NCBI RefSeq assembly: GCF_017876545.1
Contig: NZ_JAGIOD010000001.1
Coordinates: 1,736,001 to 1,800,000 of the forward strand
Length of the DNA: 64,000 nucleotides
Origin: Brachybacterium sacelli
GTDB lineage: Bacteria; Actinomycetota; Actinomycetes; Actinomycetales; Dermabacteraceae
Direction of reading: 5' to 3'
In this document: piece by piece, positions 16,531 to 23,617 of the stretch
How positions within the stretch are numbered: the first letter of the stretch is position 1
Layout of the letters: each line of letters starts with the position of its first letter
Translations under genes and position numbers: made by a program
Notes under the pieces: model-generated
What the model was told of the DNA's origin: nothing
The model's input: only the letters and a program-made list of their open reading frames with translations
Databases searched by the model: none

Positions 16531-17043
16531 ATGACCGTCGCCCCGAGATCCGGTAAGGGGATGGAGCCCCGTCGCGAGAGCGAGGGCACGCTGATCCACG
16601 TCGTCGAGACCCTGCTCGACAAGGGACTGGTCCTGAACGCGGACATCATGGTGTCCGTCGCGGGCGTCGAACTGCTGGGGATCCGGCTGCGCGCCGCCCT
16701 GGCCTCCTTCGAGACCGCGGCGCGGTACGGGCTCGAGTTCCCCGCCGGCACCGACACCAGCACCGTCGCCTGGCGGGAGGCCATCGAGCAGAAGGAGACC
16801 TGCCCCGAGTGCGGCAAGCGAGCGCCGCTCGAGAGCCTCATGCGCGAGTACTGCCCGTGGTGCGGATGGCAGAGCGCCTACGCCCTGCGGGAAGGCGCCT
16901 CACAGGACGGCGAGGCGACGGGCGAGCTCTCCGAGGCCGACCAGGCCGACGGCGAGTCCTCGACGTCGCCCGCCGCGAAGGGCACCAAGAACGACCGGTC
17001 CTCGACCCGATCCCGCGCCCGGCAGGAGCCGGTCGACGGATGA
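16531..17043 (+). CDS. gvpJ: GvpA/GvpJ-family protein with C-terminal zinc-ribbon motif
   Basis: A 170-residue protein. Residues about 18-68 are a GvpA/J-type core (TLIHVVETLLDKGLVLNADI, VSVAGVELLGIRLRAALAS). After it come two CxxC knuckles, Cys91/Cys94 (CPECGK) and Cys108/Cys111 (CPWCGW), spaced as in a zinc ribbon, then a disordered acidic-to-basic tail. The GvpA core suggests a minor shell or cap protein; the metal site would let it bind a partner or sense redox. The letter J is assigned by similarity only. Confidence 0.78.
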   Translation: MTVAPRSGKGMEPRRESEGTLIHVVETLLDKGLVLNADIMVSVAGVELLGIRLRAALASFETAARYGLEFPAGTDTSTVAWREAIEQKETCPECGKRAPLESLMREYCPWCGWQSAYALREGASQDGEATGELSEADQADGESSTSPAAKGTKNDRSSTRSRARQEPVDG

Positions 17044-18056
17044 CCACCCGCTCACCCGCCGAGCAGACCGCGGGCCCGACGGGTCGCGCGGGGCTCGAAC
17101 CGGTGCGCGACCCCCGGGTCACACTGGTCGACCTCGTCGACACCCTGCTCGACCGGGGGCTGTACCTCAACCTCGACGTCATCATCTCCGTCGCGGACAT
17201 CCCGCTGATCGGCCTGAACCTCCGCGCGACGCTGGCGGGGATGGAGACCATGCTGGAGTACGGCATGATGCGGGACTGGGACCAGCGCACCCGCGCCTGG
17301 GTGCAGCGGACGTCGGCGCGGGACCTACCGCTGGAGGACGACGAGGAGCTGCTCGCGAAGATGGCCGGCGGCTACTTCCACGACGACGGCTTCCACCGCG
17401 ACTGGCGGCCGGGAAGCGTGTATCTGACCACCCACCGGGTCCTCGTCTTCCGCCGCGATCCGCGCGAGGTGCTCTGGCAGACCAGCCTCGAGAGCATCCG
17501 ATCCCTCGCCGTGCGGCCGGAGACCACCGTCGGCGGCGAGAAGCTGGACCGTCTCCACCTGCTCACCGAGGACGACGACGCGGTGCTGTCCGCCTCGGCG
17601 CCGCGACGACTGGGGGAGATGGTACTGCAGCAGGCCCCGTCGGCCCGGCGGGAGCTCGCCGGCCCCGAGGGCGATCATGCTCGGCCCGCGGCGCCGCAGG
17701 CCGATGAGACGTCCCTGCTGGTGGAGTCGCACCTCTGGTACCGGGAGGATCTGGCCGGGCGGTCCGCCTGGCGCGGCGGCACCGGACGACTCGACGAGCA
17801 CGGATTCACCTGGAAGAACGCCATGGACGCGCGCCCGGCGATCCGCCTCCGTCCCGGAGAGCTCAGCGCCGTGCATCTCGAAGACGCTCAGGTGCCCTCC
17901 GGGGAGAGCACCGTGATGCGGCTCGAGACCGTCAGCGGCGAGATCGTGCTCTCCGGGGACCTCTCGCAGTGGAGGAACCCCCTCCAGGACCTCGCCGCTC
18001 GCGTCGCGTCGGACCCCCACGGGAAGGAGCCGGTCGATGGGCCTCGAGATCGATGA
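17040..18056 (+). CDS. GvpA/J/S-family protein fused to GRAM/PH-like domains
   Basis: A 338-residue protein, far longer than normal GvpA relatives. Residues about 26-75 hold a GvpA-type core (TLVDLVDTLLDRGLYLNLD, VADIPLIGLNLRATLAGME). Residues about 105-200 look like a GRAM/bacterial PH-like domain: GSVYLTTHRVLVFRRD followed by LWQTSLESIRSLAV is the classic 'lipid-facing' strand pattern. Residues about 225-325 may be a second, weaker copy (GTGRLDEHGFTWKN and LRPGELSAVHLEDAQV). It starts in an ATGA overlap and its last 20 bases overlap gvpK. Binding to membranes or to the vesicle surface is inferred from the fold only. Confidence 0.7.
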   Translation: MTTRSPAEQTAGPTGRAGLEPVRDPRVTLVDLVDTLLDRGLYLNLDVIISVADIPLIGLNLRATLAGMETMLEYGMMRDWDQRTRAWVQRTSARDLPLEDDEELLAKMAGGYFHDDGFHRDWRPGSVYLTTHRVLVFRRDPREVLWQTSLESIRSLAVRPETTVGGEKLDRLHLLTEDDDAVLSASAPRRLGEMVLQQAPSARRELAGPEGDHARPAAPQADETSLLVESHLWYREDLAGRSAWRGGTGRLDEHGFTWKNAMDARPAIRLRPGELSAVHLEDAQVPSGESTVMRLETVSGEIVLSGDLSQWRNPLQDLAARVASDPHGKEPVDGPRDR

Positions 18057-18360
18057 AAGCAGCCTCAAGCACGGCGTGCTCACGTTGGTCGTGACGCTCG
18101 TCGAGATCATCCAGGAGGCTCTGGAGACCCAGGCGATGCGGCGGCTCGAGGGCGGCGACCTGACCGAGGAGGAGCAGGAGCGCCTCGGGGACGCCCTGCT
18201 CGAACTGGACGAGGCGATGCGCGAGATCAAGGCGCAGAACGGGATCACCGGCTCCGTGACCGACCTGCATCGCGGTCTCGACGACGTCGTCGACGACGTG
18301 GTGGATAAGCTGATCAATCCGCAGCGCTGGGCGGAAGAGAGCGAGGACCCCGAGAGATGA
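18037..18360 (+). CDS. gvpK: Gas vesicle protein GvpK
   Basis: A 107-residue GvpK-family protein, typical length. LKHGVLTLVVTLVEIIQEALETQAMRR is broken here into its key parts: LKHGVLTLVVTLVEI and QEALETQAMRRLEGG, followed by LTEEEQERLG and DLHRGLDDVVDDV. Accessory assembly role. It has its own GGGAAGGAG site inside the preceding gene, overlaps that gene by 20 bases and overlaps the next by four. Confidence 0.9.
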   Translation: MGLEIDESSLKHGVLTLVVTLVEIIQEALETQAMRRLEGGDLTEEEQERLGDALLELDEAMREIKAQNGITGSVTDLHRGLDDVVDDVVDKLINPQRWAEESEDPER

Positions 18361-19154
18361 GTGATCCGGCCCTGTACGTCTACGCGATCGTCCCCCGCTC
18401 GGCCACGACCGCTCCCGGGACGGGGATCGACGGGCGCGAGGTCGTCGCGATCGACGGCGGCGACGGGATCGCCGCGCTGGTGCACCGGCAGGACACCACC
18501 CCCTTCGAGGGCCCGGACGACGACGTGCGGCGCTGGGTCCTCGAGCACAGCGAGGTCATCGACCGTGCCTGGCAGACGGCCGGCACCGCCCTGCCCGTCT
18601 CCTTCAACGTGATCGTCGCCCCGCGCGAGGAGTCCACGGCCGAGGACGCCCTGCGGCAGTGGCTGCGGGAGAACGCGGGGACCGTCGGGGACAAGCTCTC
18701 GGCGCTGAGGGGGCACGCCGAGCTGCGGATCGAGATCGGCGTCGACGTCGGCGAGGTCACGGCCGACGCACCGGAGATCGACCACCTCCTGAGCGAGATG
18801 TCCTCGAAGCCGGAAGGGGTCCAGCGGCTGTACCGCAAGAAGCTCGAGACGAGGCGACGCGACGTCAGCGATCGCCTCGCGGACTCGCTCTACCCGGATT
18901 TCCGCCGCCGCATCCTCCAGCACGCCGTCGACATCGTGGAGAACCGCCGCTCGCGCACCGAGGAGGGGACGGTTCCCGTCCTCGACGTGGCCGTCCTCGT
19001 CGCCGATGCCGAGGTCGAGGCCCTGGGCGTCGAGCTGGCCGACATCCGTGACTCGCGAGGAGGGATCGGGATCCGATTCCTCGGGCCGTGGCCGCCCTAC
19101 TCCTTCGCCGATCTCCCGTCCCTCGCTCCGGCCCGAGACCCGGAAGAGGCCTGA
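18357..19154 (+). CDS. gvpL: Gas vesicle protein GvpL/GvpF family (second copy)
   Basis: A 265-residue second member of the GvpL/GvpF family. It opens DPALYVYAIVPRSA, has LPVSFNVIVAPREESTAEDALRQWL where GvpF has its FGTVL motif, and closes with RFLGPWPPYSFAD, the family C-terminus. It is the last gene of the operon, starting in an ATGA overlap with gvpK. Having one copy early and one copy late in the operon mirrors the actinobacterial arrangement. Confidence 0.88.
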   Translation: MSDPALYVYAIVPRSATTAPGTGIDGREVVAIDGGDGIAALVHRQDTTPFEGPDDDVRRWVLEHSEVIDRAWQTAGTALPVSFNVIVAPREESTAEDALRQWLRENAGTVGDKLSALRGHAELRIEIGVDVGEVTADAPEIDHLLSEMSSKPEGVQRLYRKKLETRRRDVSDRLADSLYPDFRRRILQHAVDIVENRRSRTEEGTVPVLDVAVLVADAEVEALGVELADIRDSRGGIGIRFLGPWPPYSFADLPSLAPARDPEEA

Positions 19155-19158
19155 GCTC

Positions 19159-19178
19159 GGGCCGGGGCCCCTCGGCCC
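19159..19178. terminator. Hairpin between convergent gvpL and WYL-regulator genes
   Basis: GGGCCG (19159-19164) pairs with CGGCCC (19173-19178) around an eight-base loop. It fills nearly all of the 24-base convergent gap and could end transcription from both sides. There is no T-run. Confidence 0.4.
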
Positions 19179-19880
19179 TCACCGGTCCAGGCCCCGGAAG
19201 TCCCAGCGGGAGAGGTCCGCGGCCAGCGGGTCGGGGGAGCGCTCGGGCGGCACCTCGTCGGTCCGCTCGATCGCGAGGATGCGGTCGGTGCGGAAACCCC
19301 GCACCCCCTCGCGCAGGCGGCACCACCCCACCAGGATCCATCCGCCGCGCACCGTGATCAGGCCCAGCGGTTCGACCGTCCGACGAGTGCACTCGCCGGT
19401 CTCGTGCGAGGAGTACTCGAGCTCGACGACCCGGGGCCGGTCGAGCACCTCCCGCACCACCTCGGCGATGTCCGGCTCCGTCGGAGCCTCCGGCGCCATC
19501 GCCGCGACCCGCACCGCCAGGCCCCGGGCGCGCTCCCGACGCTCAGGCGGCATCGCCGCGAGCACCTTGTCCAGCGCCCGGTGCGCGTCCTCGGCGAAAG
19601 GGGAGCCCATCATCACGCTCAGCCCTGCCGCGACCGCGGTCGCCTCGGCCGGGGTGAAGGCGAGCGGCGGCAGCGAGTAGTCGCGGCGGATCGCGTACCC
19701 GCCGGTGCGCCCGGGCATCGCGTACAGGGGCACGCCCGCGTCCTGCAGGGCGCGCAGGTCCCGCTCGACGGTGCGGGTGCTCACCGCGAACCGCGCGGCC
19801 AGGCGGGGCACGGAGACGGGACGCTCGGCATTGGCCCGGAGCACGTCGAGCAAGGCGTGGTGCCGTTCGCTGCGTCGCAT
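19179..19880 (-). CDS. HTH and WYL-domain transcriptional regulator (YafY-like)
   Basis: A 233-residue regulator. The N-terminal winged helix (residues about 5-60; VPRLAARFAVSTRTVERDL is the HTH) is followed by GVPLYAMPGRTGGYAIRRDYSLPPLAFT, the usual bridge (given here in two overlapping motifs, MPGRTGGYAIR and YSLPPLAFT), and a WYL ligand-binding domain (about 135-225) ending in FRTDRILAIE. It is divergent from a VOC-protein gene 115 bases away; such pairs commonly have the regulator controlling the VOC gene. Confidence 0.85.
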   Translation of the reverse strand: MRRSERHHALLDVLRANAERPVSVPRLAARFAVSTRTVERDLRALQDAGVPLYAMPGRTGGYAIRRDYSLPPLAFTPAEATAVAAGLSVMMGSPFAEDAHRALDKVLAAMPPERRERARGLAVRVAAMAPEAPTEPDIAEVVREVLDRPRVVELEYSSHETGECTRRTVEPLGLITVRGGWILVGWCRLREGVRGFRTDRILAIERTDEVPPERSPDPLAADLSRWDFRGLDR

Positions 19881-19995
19881 CGCCTCAGCCTACGAAGCCC
19901 GCGCCCCAGGCGGGAGAACTGCCGCGAAAACACCGACACACCGCTGTCGTCCGGGCGAAGGATCCTGGACCCACGCAACCCCGAGATGGAAGGAC

Positions 19996-20373
19996 ATGAT
20001 CCTCATGACCAGCCCGAACATGTTCATCGTGTACGTCAGCGACGTCGCCCGTACCGTCGACTTCTACCGACAGCTCTTCGACATCGCGCCGGAGTTCTTC
20101 CCCAGCCCGGGCTTCGCGACCTTCGCGCTCGGCGAGGGGGTCGATCTCGCGCTGTGGTCCGGGCACGACGACGCACTCGCCGGCGACCCCACGCGCACCA
20201 GCGAGGTCTGCGTGTGCCTTTCCGGCGGGCCCGAGGTGCTCGAGGCGCAGCTGCGCACCTGGACCGACCTCGGTGTCACCGTCCTCGAACCCCCGCACGA
20301 GGCGGTCTTCGGTCTCACCGCCGTCGTGGCCGACCCCGACGGGAACCGCATCCGCCTCGCCCCGGTGGACTGA
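19996..20373 (+). CDS. VOC (glyoxalase/bleomycin-resistance/dioxygenase) superfamily protein
   Basis: A 125-residue single-domain VOC protein. MFIVYVSDVARTVDFYRQLF is the first beta-alpha unit and VVADPDGNRIRLAP the last strand; PPHEAVFGLTAV supplies the second half. Such proteins bind a metal and act on, or sequester, small molecules. The start could be ATG 19996 or ATG 20005, the latter better spaced from GGAAGGA at 19988. It is divergent from the WYL regulator, which probably controls it. Confidence 0.8.
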   Translation: MILMTSPNMFIVYVSDVARTVDFYRQLFDIAPEFFPSPGFATFALGEGVDLALWSGHDDALAGDPTRTSEVCVCLSGGPEVLEAQLRTWTDLGVTVLEPPHEAVFGLTAVVADPDGNRIRLAPVD

Positions 20374-20385
20374 CGGGCCCGCGGT

Positions 20386-20865
20386 TCAGCTGTGGGCGCC
20401 CCGCGCGGCGCCGCGGTGCGCGGCGAAGAACTGCCGCACGCTCGGCGGCGCCCACAGCAGCGCCACCATCGCCACGTGCAGCACATCGGTGGGGATCACG
20501 ACGGCCAGGTACATCCCGCCCATCCCCGCCGAGTACAGGCTCCCGGCGGCGGCGACCACCAGGTACGCGGTCAGGGTGATCCGTGCCCACTGCCTCCCGC
20601 GCATCACCTTGGGCGTGAGCCAGAGCAGCAGGATCACGTCGACCAGGTGCAGCACGATCGCATAGACGATCGAGAACACGACGACCCGTGCCATCCACTC
20701 CTCGCTGAGGGTGCCCGCGGTCTCGCGCTCGATCGAGGCGACCAGTTCGGGCCTCTTGACGACCATGAGCACAGGCAGGCCGACGAGCAGCACGATGCTG
20801 GCGCCGACGCCGACCAGCAACCAACGCAGCGCGGCCGGGGGATGGTGGTACGACTGTGTTCTCAC
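20386..20865 (-). CDS. Small four-helix membrane protein of unknown function
   Basis: A 159-residue protein with four hydrophobic segments (starting near WLLVGVGASIVLLVG, VVVFSIVYAIVLHLVDVILL, ITLTAYLVVAAAGSL and MYLAVVIPTDVLHVAMVALL). No family recognised. It starts with GTG at 20863-20865 in a GTGA overlap with the stop of the HTH-only TetR-like gene, so the two are translationally coupled. The overlap suggests the small DNA-binding protein regulates, or is regulated through, this membrane protein. Confidence 0.7.
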   Translation of the reverse strand: MRTQSYHHPPAALRWLLVGVGASIVLLVGLPVLMVVKRPELVASIERETAGTLSEEWMARVVVFSIVYAIVLHLVDVILLLWLTPKVMRGRQWARITLTAYLVVAAAGSLYSAGMGGMYLAVVIPTDVLHVAMVALLWAPPSVRQFFAAHRGAARGAHS

Positions 20866-21059
20866 AGTCGTGAAAGTACCAACGCCCCCAGCAGCTCGTC
20901 CTGGGTGGAGAACACGTGGCGCAGCGAGTTGACGGTGAGGCCTGCCTCTGCGGCGACATTGCGCACCGAGGCCCGGCCCACGCCCTCGCGGAGCAGGACG
21001 CGCCAAGCGGCTTCGGCGAGCTCCTCGCGGCGACGGGCATGGTCGATCAGCTTCGGCAT
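20862..21059 (-). CDS. HTH-only TetR-like protein (truncated TetR)
   Basis: A 65-residue protein that contains just the TetR DNA-binding domain (EELAEAAWRVLLREGVG, then SVRNVAAEAGLTVNSLRHVF as HTH) and stops after ELLGALVLSRL, where a full TetR would continue into its 120-150-residue ligand domain. No ligand-domain sequence is visible in the other frames downstream; the four-helix membrane gene takes its place. It may be a genuine mini-regulator or a relic trimmed by deletion. The intact start, the overlap with the next gene and the strong palindrome just upstream argue that it is still used. Confidence 0.65.
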   Translation of the reverse strand: MPKLIDHARRREELAEAAWRVLLREGVGRASVRNVAAEAGLTVNSLRHVFSTQDELLGALVLSRL

Positions 21060-21068
21060 GGGGTCACG

Positions 21069-21092
21069 GTGGTGACACGGCCGTGTCACCAC
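21069..21092. promoter_or_regulatory. 24-bp perfect palindrome, likely operator of the TetR-like gene
   Basis: GTGGTGACACGG (21069-21080) is followed immediately by its exact reverse complement (21081-21092). It lies 9 bases before the start codon of the HTH-only TetR-like gene. Length and symmetry suit a TetR-type dimer site and imply autoregulation, possibly by covering the ribosome binding site region. Confidence 0.6.
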
Positions 21093-21136
21093 AATTCCGG
21101 TCGTCGCCGGGGGTGGTTCCGAGGCCGGAACGGCGC

Positions 21137-21166
21137 GGCCCCGAGGGTGAGGGAACCCCCGGGGCC
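21137..21166 (-). terminator. Hairpin after the DHA2 transporter gene
   Basis: GGCCCCGAGGG (21137-21147) can pair with CCCCCGGGGCC (21156-21166), allowing one mismatch. It begins seven bases after the transporter stop and separates it from the TetR-like gene. There is no clear T-run on the reverse strand. Confidence 0.55.
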
Positions 21167-21172
21167 CGCCGC

Positions 21173-22777
21173 TCAGACGGCGCTGTCGGCCGGGACCTTC
21201 TCCTGGGAGTCCCCGGCCTGCTCCGGATCGGCGGGATTCGCCCGCAGCGTGAGGGCCAGGCCCACGGCCAGGGTGGTCAACACGCCACCGAAGGCGAACG
21301 CCCAGGTGCTGCCGTCGGCCTGGGCGACCTCCGGCGCGGCCCCGGACTCCGTGGAGTAGAGCGCGCCGAGGGTCAGCAGGGCGATGAACACCGCGGTGCC
21401 CAGCGCCCCGGCCAGCTGCTGCAGGGTGTTCAGGATCGCCGAGCCGTGCCCGTACAGCTCCCGCGGCAGTGCGCCGAGGGACAGCGCCATCAGCGGGGTC
21501 ATCACCATCGCCATGCCGAGCCCCAGCGGGATGTTCAGCGCGATGACCAGGCCCTGGGTGCTGTCGGCGTCGAGCAGGAGCACCTCGAGCCAGCAGACGA
21601 TCGCCATCAGTGTGATGCCGGGCACCACGATCGGGCGCGGGCCCACGCGGTCGTACAGCGCGCCGACCAGCGGGCCGAGCACACCGGAGGCGGCCGCGCC
21701 GGGCAGCATCGTCAGGCCCACCTGGAGCGAGGAGATCCCCAGCGAACCGGTCATGTACAGCGGCAGGGCGACGACGGTGCCGAGCATGGTCGCGAAGCCC
21801 ATCAGGATCACCAGCACGGACACCGTGAAGGTGCGCACCCGGAGCGGACGCAGGTCCAACAGGGGCTCGCCGCCGCGGGCGTGCATGCGCACCTGGCGGA
21901 CAGAGAACAGGGCGAGGGAGACCACGCCGACCGCGGCGATGAGCAGCGGCACCAGACGGCTGCTGCCCTCGACGATCGCACTGATGGAGGACAGTGAGTA
22001 GACCACGCCGCCGAAGCCGATCGCCGAGAGGATCACGGAGGCCACATCCAGCCGCACCGCCTCGGGCTCGGTGTAGTTGCGCATGAACAGCAGGCCGATG
22101 ATCAGGGCGACCACGATGATCGGCAGCATCATCACGAAGAGGTAGTGCCAGGACCAGTGCTCGAGGATGAACCCGGAGATCGACGGGCCGAGGGCCGGGG
22201 CCGCGGAGATCACGACGCCCACCAGGCCCATCACCAGGCCGCGGGCGCTGATCGGCACCAGTGCCAGGACGGTGGTCATCAGCAGAGGCAGCACCATCGC
22301 GGTGCCGGCGGCCTGCACCACGCGGGCCGCGAGCAGCACCGGGAAGGTCGGGGCGAAGGCCGCGAACACGGTGCCGGCCAGGAACAGCGTCATCGCGACC
22401 GTGAACACGGTGCGCACCGACAGGCGTTTCATGAGGAAGCCGGTGGTGGGGATGACGACGGCCATGGTGAGCATGAAGCCGGTGGAGAGCCACTGCGCGG
22501 TGACCGCCGAGATGGACAGGCTCTCCATCAGCGTGGGCAGTGCGACCGACAGCAGGGTCTCGTTGAGGATCATCACGAAGGCGGAGACGACGAGCACCGC
22601 GATGATCGGGGTGACCTTGGAGGTGGCGGCCGGGGCGCCGCCGACGACGGTGGTGCCGGGATCATCGGCACCGTCGCGGGTGGCGGCCTCGGCCTCCGCG
22701 GAGGCGGACCCTCCGGCGACGATCCCGGGGGACTCGACCGCAGGGAACTCGCCCGTGGGCTGGCGGGTGGAGGACAT
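21173..22777 (-). CDS. DHA2 family MFS multidrug efflux transporter
   Basis: A 534-residue drug:H+ antiporter-2 type transporter with about 14 membrane helices after a roughly 45-residue hydrophilic Ala/Glu-rich N-terminus. FVMILNETLLSVALPTLM (helix 1), TAQWLSTGFMLTMAVVIP (helix 2) and LVGVVISAAPALGPSISGFI (motif C of antiporters) are diagnostic. The start is the ATG at 22775-22777; an upstream extension looks non-coding. The small TetR-like gene lies directly downstream on the same strand and might influence it, but the terminator between them argues for separate transcripts. Confidence 0.9.
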   Translation of the reverse strand: MSSTRQPTGEFPAVESPGIVAGGSASAEAEAATRDGADDPGTTVVGGAPAATSKVTPIIAVLVVSAFVMILNETLLSVALPTLMESLSISAVTAQWLSTGFMLTMAVVIPTTGFLMKRLSVRTVFTVAMTLFLAGTVFAAFAPTFPVLLAARVVQAAGTAMVLPLLMTTVLALVPISARGLVMGLVGVVISAAPALGPSISGFILEHWSWHYLFVMMLPIIVVALIIGLLFMRNYTEPEAVRLDVASVILSAIGFGGVVYSLSSISAIVEGSSRLVPLLIAAVGVVSLALFSVRQVRMHARGGEPLLDLRPLRVRTFTVSVLVILMGFATMLGTVVALPLYMTGSLGISSLQVGLTMLPGAAASGVLGPLVGALYDRVGPRPIVVPGITLMAIVCWLEVLLLDADSTQGLVIALNIPLGLGMAMVMTPLMALSLGALPRELYGHGSAILNTLQQLAGALGTAVFIALLTLGALYSTESGAAPEVAQADGSTWAFAFGGVLTTLAVGLALTLRANPADPEQAGDSQEKVPADSAV

Positions 22778-22951
22778 AGTGGTGACGTGCTTTCTTCGTC
22801 GAGGGACCGGAAGGCCGGGGCCCACGCCGCCGCGAGCAGAGCGGCCAGGTCACCATCCGGTGGGGTCGCCGGCCTCGGCCCGCGACCACGGAGATTCTTT
22901 CACACGGTGCACGTTCTGAGCTCGTCAATAGTGACGTATCCGGCGGGGCGC

Positions 22952-23617
22952 CTAGGCACCGCCGCCCGGGGTGATGAGCCCTGATTCGTAGGCGATGACC
23001 ACCAGGCGCGAGCGGTCGCGGGCTCGCAGCTTGGCCAGCAGGCGGCTGACGTAGGTGCGGGCGGTGGCGGGGGAGAGGAACAACGCGGCACCGATCTCGT
23101 CGTTGCTGAGCCCTTGGCCGACCAACGCCAGCACCTCCCGCTCCCGGGCGGTGATCCCCTCCAGCAGTTCGGGTCTCACCGAGGCGGCCGCACGAGCGCC
23201 GAGCTGATCGAGCACGGTGGTCGTCACGGACGGCGAGAGCAGCGAGTCGCCGCCCGCGACCGTACGGATCGCGCTGCGCAGAGCGGCAGGGCTGACGTCC
23301 TTGAGCAGGTACCCCGCGGCTCCGGCGTGGATCGCGGCGAGGACGTCCTCGTCCTCGTCGAAGGTGGTCAGCACGATCACGCGCACGTCGGCCAGCTCGG
23401 GATCGGCCACGATCTGAGCAGTGGCAGCGATGCCGTCCAGCTGCGGCATGCGGATGTCCATGAGCACCAGGTCCGGGCGCAGCTCGCGCACCCGCCGCAC
23501 GCCGGCCGCCCCCTCGGAGGCCTCACCGACCACGTCGATGTCGCCGTCGCGCCGCGCGAGGGTGCGCAGCCCGGTGCGGACCAGCTCCTGGTCGTCCACC
23601 AGCACGATGCGGATCAT
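22952..23617 (-). CDS. NarL/FixJ-type response regulator
   Basis: A 221-residue response regulator. The receiver domain (residues 1-120) has the acidic pocket VDDQ, the phosphorylatable Asp54 (LVLMDIRMP) and Lys in GYLLKD. The LuxR-type HTH (about 152-210) reads ITAREREVLALVGQGLSNDEI and ATARTYVSRLLAKL (two motifs). It overlaps its histidine kinase gene by four bases. Confidence 0.93.
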   Translation of the reverse strand: MIRIVLVDDQELVRTGLRTLARRDGDIDVVGEASEGAAGVRRVRELRPDLVLMDIRMPQLDGIAATAQIVADPELADVRVIVLTTFDEDEDVLAAIHAGAAGYLLKDVSPAALRSAIRTVAGGDSLLSPSVTTTVLDQLGARAAASVRPELLEGITAREREVLALVGQGLSNDEIGAALFLSPATARTYVSRLLAKLRARDRSRLVVIAYESGLITPGGGA

